In this document: piece after piece, positions 1 through 10,799 of the stretch
Layout: each line of letters opens with the position of its first letter
How positions within the stretch are numbered: position 1 is the stretch's first letter
Source of the DNA: Phlebotomus papatasi
Taxonomy: Eukaryota > Arthropoda > Insecta > Diptera > Psychodidae
Direction of reading: 5' to 3'
NCBI RefSeq assembly: GCF_024763615.1
Contig: NC_077224.1
Coordinates: forward strand, 17,639,078 to 17,703,077
Length of the DNA: 64,000 nucleotides
Position numbers and translations under genes: made by a program
Notes under the pieces: model-generated
What the model saw: the letters and a program-made list of their open reading frames with translations, nothing else
What the model was told of the DNA's origin: nothing
Database searches by the model: none

Positions 1-693
1 TCAGATTTTTAGGGAAATTACCCTTCAGGCGGGGGCCAAACACATCGGCACCCCACCAGCAAATAACACCCGCACGCCACTAGGCAGTATCAATGATGTT
101 CCAAGCGTTCTAATTCCTCGGTACGGGACTGTATATGGCTCACACACAAGCAAAATTCCACCGGGAGAGAGCACAAGAAAAGTGGCCAGCACTTGACCAG
201 CACCTCTGGAACAAAGAATATAGCGCCAGCAAAAATTCCTATTTCTCAGATTTTTAGGGAAATTACCCTTCAGGCGGGGGCCAAACACATCGGCACCCCA
301 CCAGCAAATAACACCCGCACGCCACTAGGCAGTATCAATGATGTTCCAAGCGTTCTAATTCCTCGGTACGGGACTGTATATGGCTCACACACAAGCAAAA
401 TTCCACCGGGAGAGAGCACAAGAAAAGTGGCCAGCACTTGACCAGCACCTCTGGAACAAAGAATATAGCGCCAGCAAAAATTCCTATTTCTCAGATTTTT
501 AGGGAAATTACCCTTCAGGCGGGGGCCAAACACGTCGGCACCCCACCAGCAAATAACACCCGCACGCCACTAGGCAGTATCAATGATGTTCCAAGCGTTC
601 TAATTCCTCGGTACTGGACTGTATATGGCTCACACACAAGCAAAATTCCACCGGGAGAGAGCACGAGAAAAGTGGCCAGCACTTGACCAGCAC
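1..693. repeat. 245-bp tandem repeat, 2.8 copies
   Basis: Head-to-tail copies begin at 1, 246 and 491. The first two appear identical; the third differs at 534, 615 and 665 and its homology stops at 693. The array runs off the left edge of the window, so its full size is unknown. Because 245 is not a multiple of three, the short open frames inside it change frame at each copy, and none starts at an ATG that is convincing. I read it as a recently homogenised satellite or minisatellite. I do not recognise the family. Confidence 0.95.
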
Positions 694-965
694 TAACACA
701 GATTAACGATCATTAACAGTGATAAGATTATTATTATCCAAAGTTCCGTTCATATATAAAGGAAATTGCCCAACGAAAAGCCGAAAAATCTCGGAAAACT
801 GCACTTATCTGGGCTCAAATCGCTTATGATCGTGAAGAGTCTTCAATAAGGATCTCTCACAGTCAGAATGAAGAAAATCTGTCCAATAAATTCAGAAAAA
901 AAGACACTTTCACAGGAGCACCAAAAACACACGCTCGTACACTCGTCTTGTCTTGATTTTTGTTC
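694..965. other. Spacer between two tandem arrays, no feature seen
   Basis: Single-copy-looking AT-rich DNA separates the 245-bp array from the 172-bp array. It contains no open frame, tRNA-like box or inverted repeat that I can support. The minus-strand open frame entering here from the satellite is a by-product of the satellite. Confidence 0.6.
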
Positions 966-3900
966 GGCCCTAAAAACCGTAATTCTCAATATTTCTGGAT
1001 GAAATTCACAAATAATATTTGAAATTGTCCTACCAATTGATTTCCATAGCGGAATTTGCAAAATCTCGACAAAAAATTTTTTGACCAAAAAAATCGATAG
1101 GCTTACAGTTTTTTCAAAAATTCGAAAATCGGCCCTAAAAACCGTAATTCTCAATATTTTTGGATGAAATTCACAAAGAATATTTGAAATGGTCCTACCA
1201 ATTGATTTCCATAGCGGAATTTGCAAAATCTCGACAAAAAATTTTTTGACCAAAAAAATCGATAGGCTTACAGTTTTTTCAAAAATTCGAAAATCGGCCC
1301 TAAAAACCGTAATTCTCAATATTTTTGGATGAAATTCACAAAGAATATTTGAAATGGTCCTACCAATTGATTTCCATAGCGGAATTTGCAAAATCTCGAC
1401 AAAAAAATTTTTGACCAAAAAAATCGATAGGTTAACCCCTTACAGTTTTTTCAAAAATTGGAAAATCGGCCCTAAAAACCGTAATTCTCAATATTTCTGG
1501 ATGAAATTCACAAATAATATTTGAAATGGTCCTACCAATTGATTTCCATAGCGGAATTTGCAAAATCTCGACAAAAAAATTTTTGACCAAAAAAATCGAT
1601 AGGTTAACCCCTTACAGCTTTTTTCAAAAAATCGAAAATCGGCCCTAAAAACCGTAATTCTCAATATTTCTGGATGAAATTCACAAATAATATTTGAAAT
1701 GGTCCTACCAATTGATTTCCATAGCGGAATTTGCAAAATCTCGACAAAAAATTTTTTGACCAAAAAAATCGATAGGTTAACCCCTTACAGTTTTTTTTTC
1801 AAAAAATCGAAAATCGGCCCTAAAAACCGTAATTCTCAATATTTCTGGATGAAATTCACAAAGAATATTTGAAATGGTCCTACCAATTGATTTCCATAGC
1901 GGAATTTGCAAAACCTCGACAAAAAAAATTTTGACCAAAAAAATCGATAGGTTAACCCCTTACAGTTTTTTCAAAAAATCGAAAATCAGCCCTAAAAACC
2001 GTAATTCTCAATATTTCTGGATGAAATTCACAAAGAATATTTGAAATGGTTATACTAATTGATTTTCATAGCGGAATTTGCAAAATCTCGACAAAAAAAT
2101 TTTTGACCAAAACAATCGATAGGTTAACCCCTTACAGTTTTTTCAAAAAATCGAAAATCGGCCCTAAAAACCGTAATTCTCAATATTTCTGGATGAAATT
2201 CACAAAGAATATTTGAAATGGTCCTACCAATTGATTTCCATAGCGGAATTTGCAAAACCTCGACAAAAAAATTTTGACCAAAAAAATCGATAGGTTAACC
2301 CCTTACAGTTTTTTCAAAAAATCGAAAATCAGCCCTAAAAACCGTAATTCTCAATATTTCTGGATGAAATTCACAAAGAATATTTGAAATGGTCCTACTA
2401 ATTGATTTCCATAGCGGAATTTTCAAAATCTCGACAAAAAAATTTTTGACCAAAAAAATCGATAGGTTAACCCCTTACAGTTTTTTCAAAAAATCGAAAA
2501 TCAGCCCTAAAAACCATAATTCTCAATATTTCTGGATGAAATTCACAAAGAATATTTGAAATGGTCCTACCAATTGATTTCCATAGCGGAATTTGCAAAA
2601 TCTCGACAAAAAAATTTTTGACCAAAAAAATCGATAGGTTAACCCCTTACAGTTTTTTCAAAAAATCGAAAATCAGCCCTAAAAACCGTAATTCTCAATA
2701 TTTCTGGATGAAATTCACAAAGAATATTTGAAATGGTCCTACTAATTGATTTCCATAGCGGAATTTGCAAAATCTCGACAAAAAAATTTTTGACCAAAAA
2801 AATCGATAGGTTAACCCCTTACAGTTTTTTCAAAAAATCGAAAATCAGCCCTAAAAACCGTAATTCTCAATATTTCTGGATGAAATTCACAAAGAATATT
2901 TGAAATGGTCCTACTAATTGATTTCCATAGCGGAATTTGCAAAATCTCGACAAAAAAATTTTTGACCAAAAAAATCGATAGGTTAACCCCTTACAGTTTT
3001 TTCAAAAAATCGAAAATCAGCCCTAAAAACCGTAATTCTCAATATTTCTGGATGAAATTCACAAAGAATATTTGAAATGGTCCTACTAATTGATTTCCAT
3101 AGCGGAATTTGCAAAATCTCGACAAAAAAATTTTTGACCAAAAAAATCGATAGGTTAACCCCTTACAGTTTTTTCAAAAAATCGAAAATCAGCCCTAAAA
3201 ACCATAATTCTCAATATTTCTGGATGAAATTCACAAAGAATATTTGAAATGGTCCTACCAATTGATTTCCATAGCGGAATTTGCAAAATCTCGACAAAAA
3301 AATTTTTGACCAAAAAAATCGATAGGTTAACCCCTTACAGTTTTTTCAAAAAATCGAAAATCAGCCCTAAAAACCGTAATTCTCAATATTTCTGGATGAA
3401 ATTCACAAAGAATATTTGAAATGGTCCTACTAATTGATTTCCATAGCGGAATTTGCAAAATCTCGACAAAAAAAATTTTGACCAAAAAAATCGATAGGTT
3501 AACCCCTTACAGTTTTTTCAAAAAATCGAAAATCGGCCCTAAAAACCGTAATTCTCAATATTTCTGGATGAAATTCACAAAGAATATTTGAAATGGTCCT
3601 ACTAATTGATTTCCATAGCGGAATTTGCAAAATCTCGACAAAAAAAATTTTGACCAAAAAAATCGATAGGTTAACCCCTTACAGTTTTTTCAAAAAATCG
3701 AAAATCAGCCCTAAAAACCGTAATTCTCAATATTTCTGGATGAAATTCACAAAGAATATTTGAAATGGTCCTACTAATTGATTTCCATAGCGGAATTTGC
3801 AAAATCTCGACAAAAAATTTTTGACCAAAAAAATCGATAGGTTAACCCCTTACAGTTTTTTCAAAAAATCGAAAATCGGCCCTAAAAACCGTAATTCTCA

Positions 3901-4879
3901 ATATTTCTGGATGAAATTCACAAAGAATATTTGAAATGGTCCTACTAATTGATTTCCATAGCGGAATTTGCAAAATCTCGACAAAAAAAATTTTGACCAA
4001 AAAAATCGATAGGTTAACCCCTTACAGTTTTTTCAAAAAATCGAAAATCAGCCCTAAAAACCGTAATTCTCAATATTTCTGGATGAAATTCACAAAGAAT
4101 ATTTGAAATGGTCCTATTAATTGATTTTCATAGCGGAATTTGCAAAATCTCGACAAAAAATTTTTTGACCAAAAAAATCGATAGGTTAACCCCTTACAGT
4201 TTTTTCAAAAAATCGAAAATCGGCCCTAAAAACCGTAATATTTCTGGATGAAATTCACAAAGAATATTTGAAATGGTCCTACCAATTGATTTCCATAGCG
4301 GAATTTGCAAAATCTCGACAAAAAATTTTTTGACCAAAAAAATCGATAGGTTAACCCCTTACAGTTTTTTCAAAAAATCGAAAATCGGCCCTAAAAACCG
4401 TAATTCTCAATATTTCTGGATGAAATTCACAAAGAATATTTGAAATGGTCCTACTAATTGATTTCCATAGCGGAATTTGCAAAGTCTCGACAAAAAATTT
4501 TTTGACCAAAAAAATCGATAGGTTAACCCCTTACAGTTTTTTCAAAAATTCGAAAATCGGCCCTAAAAACCGTAATTCTCAATATTTCTGGATGAAATTC
4601 ACAAAGAATATTTGAAATGGTCCTACTAATTGATTTCCATAGCGGAATTTGCAAAATCTCGACAAAAAATTTTTGACCAAAAAAATCGATAGGTTAACCC
4701 CTTACAGTTTTTTCAAAAAATCGAAAATCGATAGGTTAACCCCTTACAGTTTTTTCAAAAATTTGAAAATCGGCCCTAAAAACCGTAATTCTCAATATTT
4801 CTGGATGAAATTCACAAAGAATATTTGAAATGGTCCTACCAATTGATTTCCATTGCGGGATTTGCAAAATCTCGACAAA
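966..4879. repeat. Satellite array, 165-175 bp unit, 23 units
   Basis: Units, counted from the GGCCC or AGCCC landmark, begin at 966, 1131, 1296, 1468, 1641, 1816, 1988, 2160, 2331 and then every 171-172 bp to about 4767. The first three are 165 bp because they lack the TTAACCCC segment between GATAGG and TTACAG; the later ones carry it and are 171-175 bp. A short incomplete unit sits at about 4721-4765. Units are nearly identical apart from A-tract length and a few diagnostic sites (CGGCC or CAGCC, CCAATTG or CTAATTG). Minus-strand open frames here exist only because 165 is divisible by three. The last unit breaks off at about 4879. Confidence 0.97.
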
Positions 4880-5300
4880 AGGGTCAGTAAAGATTAGTTT
4901 TAACTAGAAAAATTATATATTTTGTCAGATAAAGATAGTTTAGGCTAATAAGATTGCACATTTGGTATAGAAGAAAAAGTTTCGAAAAGAAAATTCGCAG
5001 ATTGGGTCAGTGACATTAGTTTTGACTAATAAAATTCGAAATGTGGTCAAATAAAAATAGTTTTGTTAGTATAATTACAAATTTGGTCAGCAAAAAATAG
5101 TTTTCATTAATAAAATTGTGAATTTAATCAAATAAAAATTGTTTTGTTTAATAACATTGCAAATTCGATCAGTAAAAAATAGTTTTGAATATTAGAATTA
5201 ATATTTAATTATTTACAAAGTTCTGGTTAGTAAAATTGCAAATTTGATCTGTCCAAAATAGTTTTGCTTCTAAAATAGTAATAATAAATATGATCATTAT
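4880..5300. repeat. Degenerate AT-rich short tandem repeat
   Basis: A motif resembling TTTGGTCAGTAAAAATAG followed by TTTT and AATAAAATTGC recurs roughly every 40-55 bp from the satellite edge to about 5290, with many substitutions and indels. It looks like an old, decayed minisatellite. A similar decayed pattern reappears at 8230-8580. Confidence 0.6.
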
Positions 5301-5352
5301 GCCCCCAGCACATCTTTTAGATTAGTAAAACTTCATGAAACCAAAATTTGAG

Positions 5353-5510
5353 TCTCTTTCTTTCGCAAAAGATTTTCTTAAGTCTATCCCACCCTTTCGG
5401 GCTTAAAATTAGACTGAACTAAATTTAATTTAGTGTGATGTTTAAAAGAAGAAGAAGAGTGAGAAAGGGCAGGATAGACATTCTTCAGAACTTTAAAGAA
5501 AGAAATAGAT
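5353..5510. repeat. Imperfect inverted repeat (foldback), about 160 bp
   Basis: The left arm around 5353-5398 (CTCTTTCTTTCGCAAAAG ... AGTCTATCCCACCCTTTC) pairs imperfectly with the right arm at 5462-5510 read on the other strand (TGTCTATCCTGCCCTTTC). No target-site duplication was found. It may be an old MITE. Confidence 0.4.
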
Positions 5511-6130
5511 GTGAAATCTGACTTTAAAAAATTTTCCTAATTTAAAAGTAACAATTTTAATAAATAATAAAATCTTGATTGCAAAAAAAAATTGCAAATT
5601 AGATCAATGAAAGCAGTATTGGTCAATGAATTAAATGAGATTTAAGTCTTACTGATAATCCAAATACTTTTATTGACTAAGCCTATTTCTCACTGACCAA
5701 ATAATGACTTATTACTTACCAAAATTTTACCACTTTTACTAAACTTGGCCACAAGAGTGCCTTCTGATGATATATATATTTTTAATTGAAAACGAATATT
5801 GAAACGTTTTTATTAAAATTATTTTCATAAATTTATTTATTACTTTATATATATTTGCAGATTTGTCAGAATTTCTCGTAAATTTTGATAAGGTTATTAG
5901 GTCAGCAGAGGTGATAAATATTGCCATAATACTACCGTGTTGATTGAATTATGTAAAAGCTTTCCAATGAGCTCATTTTTGCTTTAAAGATTGTTTTAGT
6001 ATCCATTTTATGCATAGATGTTAAGAGCTTTAATTAATTTCCTATCAGGTTTTTTCAAGATCACTTATTAAATGGATATAAAATACATTTCTTAGCAGAT
6101 TGAAACAATTTTGGATTATTTATCTTCAAA
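5511..6130. other. AT-rich stretch without a gene
   Basis: I see no coding, RNA or transposon feature here. A 62-codon minus-strand frame at 5739-5927 is isoleucine/lysine-rich and matches nothing recognisable. Confidence 0.6.
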
Positions 6131-6131
6131 T

Positions 6132-6312
6132 GACTTTGACCTTGACAATGCTTTAAAGAGTACTCAAGGTCATTATTTTATGTGAATCAAATATATACCG
6201 TTATGCATATAATTAAGAGCAAATTTTCATGTATGGAATAGTTAATAAATATTTTATTTGTATACGACAGTAACCTTGATATATTACCTTTAAGCTCTTT
6301 CAAGGTCAAAGA
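6132..6312. repeat. Imperfect inverted repeat, 181 bp
   Basis: The left arm at 6132-6171 starts GACTTTGACCTTGA and the right arm ends TCAAGGTCAAAGAC at 6312. Pairing extends about 40 bp with mismatches, including a second AAGGTNA motif near the loop. It could be a decayed foldback element. No flanking duplication is clear. Confidence 0.45.
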
Positions 6313-7821
6313 CTAAATAGCTAAATGGATCTCGAAAGGCTTCTTTTCAATAACAGTTTAGCAAGCATAATTTAGTAAATTGATGATAATTTCTTAATTT
6401 ATTCAATGAAAAGGAGATGAGTTGGTTTCAGACAGATCAAGGATATTCAAGAGTTATTTGGTAGACATTTATGAGGTCTATATTCAAAAAGACAAGTTCA
6501 GTTGGTCTCTCTTGAGTAATTGTTCTTAAGTAATGCTTTTCTGAAACTGCCCCATTCTGTATTATATCATTTTCTCACTACTTTGAGTAGCTTCTGAAGT
6601 TATTTTTAGGTTTCACATAGGACCATTTTTAAAGCATACTAAACTGAAGAATTCGAGCATTCTAATAATCTATTCTCCCTCGAGTTTCTCTTTTTTTATC
6701 GTGTGGAGTGCTCTTTTCATTGGTTTTCCTTTTTTTATTGACGGGAAGTTGAGACTTGAGTTAATTGTGATACCTCAGGAAGACATAAATTTTATCTAAT
6801 CGTCGTAGATTGGATATTTACGTTTGATTTTCTCATTTCCCGCGGATACGGATGTCCGGAAGGCGTCGAAGTGGGTGGAGAAGGTGGCTTTTGACTGAGA
6901 TGGTATGTTTATGAAATTGATGGGTGTATGTGGATAATTTAAAGCTCTTGCACCAACATGAGAACGTGAAACCCTGGAGATCAAAGGCAGACGATTAAAT
7001 TGAAAATGTTTTGAGGGAGAGTACTTTGGGGGTGTTGAAGGGATCGGATCAAGTGGAGAGAAGGACAGTGAAGGTGGACAATTATTATGGGGTGCTATTG
7101 GGGATAACTCCATAGCATGAATGCTTGTTTTATCTAAAGCATACGCACAAAAGTGTTAAGCTTTTATCCCATTCTCAGGGGCTATTAAAGCCAGAGGCAA
7201 TATTTTGTCCACATTACTCCTAGCTGTTGAACATTTTGCAAACATTAGAAATTTTGTTTGTACAGGAGATTAATAATGGTCATTCTGAGTGGTGTAAATT
7301 TGTAAATTAGCAAAATCCATGAGGAAATTTTTTCCCATACTCTCCCTCCCGGTCCGGACAACCTTCATTTGCTTTCCCCAAATATTTCTGGGGTGTTAAT
7401 AATAAATTACGTGATTTATGTTAATGTACACCACTTTTCCTTCTTATTTATTGTCGTATATATACTTTGAAATTGGGTAATAAGGTCGATTATCATTTCG
7501 TGTTTTCTCCTTCCAATTCCCGACTCATTTTCCCTTACATTCACATTTCTAATATGCAGAATATACACGCAGTATATTGTGTGTAATTGGATAATAATTG
7601 GTAATATCGCAATGTAGGTGAAGTTAACACTCTTGAAAGCATAACATAGAACATACACTGCCTACAGTGTTTATACTGCCTTAACAAGATTTACCTTAAT
7701 GTAGGACCAACTCAAATGTTAGTCGAGAGGAATATCATGTTTATATTTCAATGAATTAAATAGTCTTTCAACTGAAATTTACTAATTTAACTTAAACTTG
7801 TTACGTTGTATTCGGAACTGT
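6313..7821. other. Unique DNA, no supported gene
   Basis: No repeat or known domain is visible. The longest frame is 105 codons on the minus strand (6796-7113), proline- and serine-rich, with an ATG start but no recognisable domain. I cannot support it as a gene, though an unrecognised exon cannot be excluded from sequence alone. Confidence 0.5.
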
Positions 7822-7833
7822 TCTTTAGTAAAT

Positions 7834-8102
7834 GGGCACTCAATGGCTCAAGTGGTAGAGCACTTGCTCTATGATGCAAGTGTCCCGGGTTCGAATCTCC
7901 TTTAGGTCACCAGGAACTTTTCTGGCGTTAAAGGCGTTCGGATTGCATCCAGTGAGCTTCACTGCACTTGATTCCACGGGCATAGGAATGACAACCTCAT
8001 CCTGTATAAGAAAAAATAATAATGCATGTCTGGAAATCCCCTTGTGGGAATGCTTAGTTCCTTCATGGAATGTTGTACCAACATTATTATTTATTATTAT
8101 TA
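7834..8102 (+). mobile_element. tRNA-derived SINE with 12-bp target-site duplication
   Basis: The element starts with a tRNA-like head: an A-box-like TGGCTCAAGTGG at 7844-7855, a B-box GGGTTCGAATC at 7887-7897 and a CCA-like end near 7909. A non-coding body of about 170 bp and an (ATT)n-type tail at about 8083-8102 follow. It is flanked by TCTTTAGTAAAT (7822-7833) and TCTTTAGTGAAT (8103-8114), a 12-bp duplication with one mismatch, as expected of LINE-dependent insertion. The anticodon loop is not regular, so I do not assign a tRNA identity. The two short frames crossing it on opposite strands are by-products. Confidence 0.85.
7844..7897 (+). promoter_or_regulatory. RNA polymerase III internal promoter (A and B boxes) of the SINE
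   Basis: The A-box-like TGGCTCAAGTGG and the B-box GGGTTCGAATC are about 32 bp apart, a normal spacing for a tRNA gene. This supports Pol III transcription of the element when it was active. Current activity cannot be judged. Confidence 0.7.
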
Positions 8103-8229
8103 TCTTTAGTGAATACGGCAAAAGCATACAAAAAATGTTATGAGATTTAGAGATCAAACAGGTAGGGATAAATACTTGAAGTGTTCGAGAGACCCCCTTC
8201 AGTTACTCACAGTTTTTTTTTAACAAAAC

Positions 8230-8580
8230 CCAAATATATATTAGCTGCAAAAGATTAAAATTTGCAAAAAACCATATTTGACCGAAATGATTGCTAAAAA
8301 GGCTAAAAATATTCAATTTGGTCAAAATTAAAATTTTTTCAGTAAAAAATAAAATTTATTCAGCAAAAAAATTAATTATTAATAAACCTCGGTCAGGAAA
8401 AATTAAGAAGCGTTTAATAAAAAATTCAAAATGAGAAGTAAAAATCAAAATTGATTAGTATTATATAAAATTTTATCTGTAAAATATCAAAAATGAGTAG
8501 TAAAAATATTCAAGTTGATCAGTAAAAAAAAAAGAAAAATAATAAAAATGGGCAGTAAAATATTAAATGCGAGCAGTCAT
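8230..8580. repeat. Degenerate AT-rich short tandem repeat
   Basis: Variants of a word resembling AAAATTNGGTCAGTAAAAA recur about every 30-40 bp. The style matches 4880-5300, so the two blocks may be remnants of one family. No open frame is present. Confidence 0.5.
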
Positions 8581-8735
8581 CAAATTTGGATCAAATTAAA
8601 TCAAATTTGAGCCTTTTCAAAGGATGGATCAAATTAACATGTTCTATTATGATAAATGCGCATTCAGAGTTTGAAATCTGATCCATCCTTTGCAAAAAGA
8701 TCAAATTTGGATCAATTCGATCCTTTGATTTTTAC
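8579..8735. repeat. Short interspersed inverted and direct repeats around TCAAATTTGGATCAA
   Basis: CAAAGGATGGATCA at about 8617 is answered on the other strand by TGATCCATCCTTTG at about 8683. The word CAAATTTGGATCAA occurs at about 8581 and again near 8704. It may be a small decayed foldback. Confidence 0.45.
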
Positions 8736-8780
8736 CAGTCAATGCACAAACTTTTACTAATGAAAAGAATAAACCTTTAA

Positions 8781-9261
8781 CCCTTTAAGGACGATTGGAA
8801 CACCGGTGTCCCATAAAGAAAATAATTTTTCCTGACTACCGAAATTTATTTTTTCTCATGTCTATACATAATTGTAAAGTAGAAGGTTGAAGGAATCTAT
8901 AATATTTTTTGCAAATCTCTAGCTAGCTATTTGCTATGTAGTAAATATTTAAGCAAAAAAACGACGAATTTTTAAATTCTCAAATTCATAATTGATTTTA
9001 TTTATTTTTTATACTTCCGATTTTTTTTAAGCAAAACCCTTTTGGCATTATAAACTACAATATTCATTGGTTATTGTAAGAAAAATTACTTAAATTTTTG
9101 GGCTATTTTTGTCCCTATCGTTCATAGAAGCACAAAATGCACCGAATCAGACTCCGTTGGACTTTCCTAGGTTAGATGTAAAACTTATCATTGATTATGT
9201 TTCCCAGTTTAATTTTTATTGTTGATTTTCAGTCCGTAAAAAGTGTCTCGTCCTTAAAGGG
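8781..9261. mobile_element. piggyBac-type MITE, 481 bp, perfect 14-bp TIRs, TTAA target
   Basis: The ends are perfect inverted repeats, CCCTTTAAGGACGA at 8781-8794 and TCGTCCTTAAAGGG at 9248-9261. Each is abutted by TTAA (8777-8780 and 9262-9265). A TTAA target and CCC...GGG termini are the signature of the piggyBac superfamily. The 481-bp interior is AT-rich and non-coding, so the element would need a transposase from elsewhere. Perfect ends and target duplication suggest a fairly young insertion. Confidence 0.92.
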
Positions 9262-9665
9262 TTAATCGTTGCATTCGACCATTAAGTTTTTTTCTGAAAT
9301 CGTAAAATTTTAGAAGCATAAACGTGTTCATGCATTAAAAGCCTTCAAAAAGATCAGTAAATTCTTGTTTAATGGTCAAAAATATTGCGAAATATGTCAT
9401 AAATCATTTTAGATAAAACTTAGGGTTCAAATAGCATCTTTTGTCATTTAAGAACTTGAGTTATAATATATTTTCAAACTTTACGTATATTTACCATTTG
9501 GGACATGAAATTTGAATATTCAGAATTTATAGGAAAAAGAAGAATAAAGAAAAGACGTTGTAGGGTAGAGTAACCACTTATCGCCGTGTTTAGGAATTTA
9601 ACACTGGACTACTTAAAAAACAGATTTTTATTAATAATGTAAAAATAACCACTTCGTCGCCACTT

Positions 9666-10799
9666 AAAATAATAATAATAATATTTAATAATCACAAAAA
9701 TAGGGTCATCCCTCTTACAATTGTGACAAGACAAATAAAAAGAAAAATTCAAAAGAAGAAAACAAAGCAACAAAAGTTAAGAAAGAAAAAGTAAGAAAAA
9801 TATGAATAAAAAAATTAAGAGTTTCTAGAAATCATCCTGAAAATAACCACGAATGGCAGCCGCAGAAATACTTTTGTCACACGGAAGTGTATTAAATAAA
9901 ATAACACCCGTCACAAAAAGAGACCGATAAAGGCAGTCCCCATTAATCTTCGGCACTAAGAGTCCTCGAACTCTGGTCGAACCCCGCCACCTTCCCCTAA
10001 CCAGAAGATTTGATAGGTACACAGGGCACCTAGAAATCAGCAGATGAAAGGAATAACACAGCTCTCATTCTTAGCAGTGATGACAGATCACAGCCAATAA
10101 ATTGATTTCTGTAGGGAGTGATATGATCTCGGCGACTTAAACTGCAAATATACCTACCACAATCATTAAATAAAACTGTCAAGCGACGTATTGTGTCACT
10201 ATCCGCGGCAATGAAAAGCTCAGCACCATCATTAAAGAAAGGAAGAAGAAGCGCTCGCACTTCAGATATTCAGAGAATCAGATAAGTATCATAGGGTGTG
10301 ATTTCCCGGAAGCGTCGCAGGGTATAGAACGAACAGTTGACCTTACGGCAAATGGATGTAACATGATCAGACCATGAGAGAGTAGAATTGAAAAAGATAC
10401 CAAGGTTTTTGACCTGATCAACAAAGGGAATAATTTCACCATGAAGATATAAAGGATATAAAGCACGAGAGACTGTTTTTTGGAGATGATTATGGCCTGG
10501 GACTTTTTAGGATTCAGAACCAGCCCATTTGAAGTGGACCAGTGCTCAATATGAGAGAGGTTGGAATTCATGAGATCATAAGCAAGTGGAGGATTGAAGG
10601 GATCATTCTCAATATAAATTTGTAGGTCATCTGCATAAAGATGAAACGAACACTTTTGCAAGACAGAGAGGAGATCATTTATGAAAAGGAAGAATAGCAG
10701 AGAACCAAGAATAAAGCCTTGACCAATGCCCTTGCTCAAGATAGAAGGTGGCGAGTTATCATCACCAAACTTAACAATTTGTGATCTGTCAGAAAAGTA
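9666..10799 (-). mobile_element. 5'-truncated non-LTR retrotransposon (LINE) fragment
   Basis: Comparison with copy B of the host element shows the exact inserted segment, 9666-10799. The residual overlap at the borders is only ACTT (9662-9665 and 10800-10803). On the minus strand it starts inside the reverse transcriptase domain, runs through the C-terminal region and a 3' UTR, and ends in an (ATT)n tail at about 9666-9690. A truncated 5' end plus a simple-repeat tail is typical of dead-on-arrival LINE copies. The C-terminal sequence resembles Jockey/CR1-like elements (family-level inference only). Confidence 0.88.
9825..10799 (-). pseudogene. Reverse transcriptase fragment of a LINE, frameshifted
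   Basis: The enzyme would copy element RNA into DNA at the target site. The minus-strand frame 10880-10278 carries a block like KGIGQGFILGSLLFFLFIND (palm region) and the catalytic YADD motif at 10637-10626 in LYADDLQIY. Two aspartates are kept. The frame then breaks: C-terminal pieces continue at 10260-10030 and 10022-9825 in different frames. The last piece has the LLVPKINGDCLYRSLFV and LFNTLPCDKS pattern seen near the C-terminus of Jockey/CR1-type ORF2 proteins. The N-terminal endonuclease and fingers are missing. The first 27 residues of the open frame, from 10880 to 10800, come from the surrounding inverted-repeat element and not from the LINE. It cannot make a working enzyme. Confidence 0.85.

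Noticed and set aside
193..686. Repeated 82- and 87-codon frames on both strands of the 245-bp repeat
   Set aside because: They start at non-ATG codons, end in every copy and exist on both strands; they are translations of a tandem repeat.
843..1418. 191-codon minus-strand frame with three repeated blocks
   Set aside because: It lies across the satellite and its upstream spacer. It stays open only because the first three units are 165 bp, a multiple of three; the rest of the array (171-175 bp) breaks it.
966..4879. CRISPR array
   Set aside because: The regular array has no short repeat alternating with unique spacers; the whole unit of about 172 bp is repeated.
6796..7113. 105-codon minus-strand frame as a gene
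   Set aside because: It has an ATG and a proline/serine-rich composition but no domain, repeat structure or splice context that would support it.
7834..7909. A functional tRNA gene
   Set aside because: The anticodon loop is irregular, the sequence continues into a SINE body and tail, and a target duplication flanks the whole unit.
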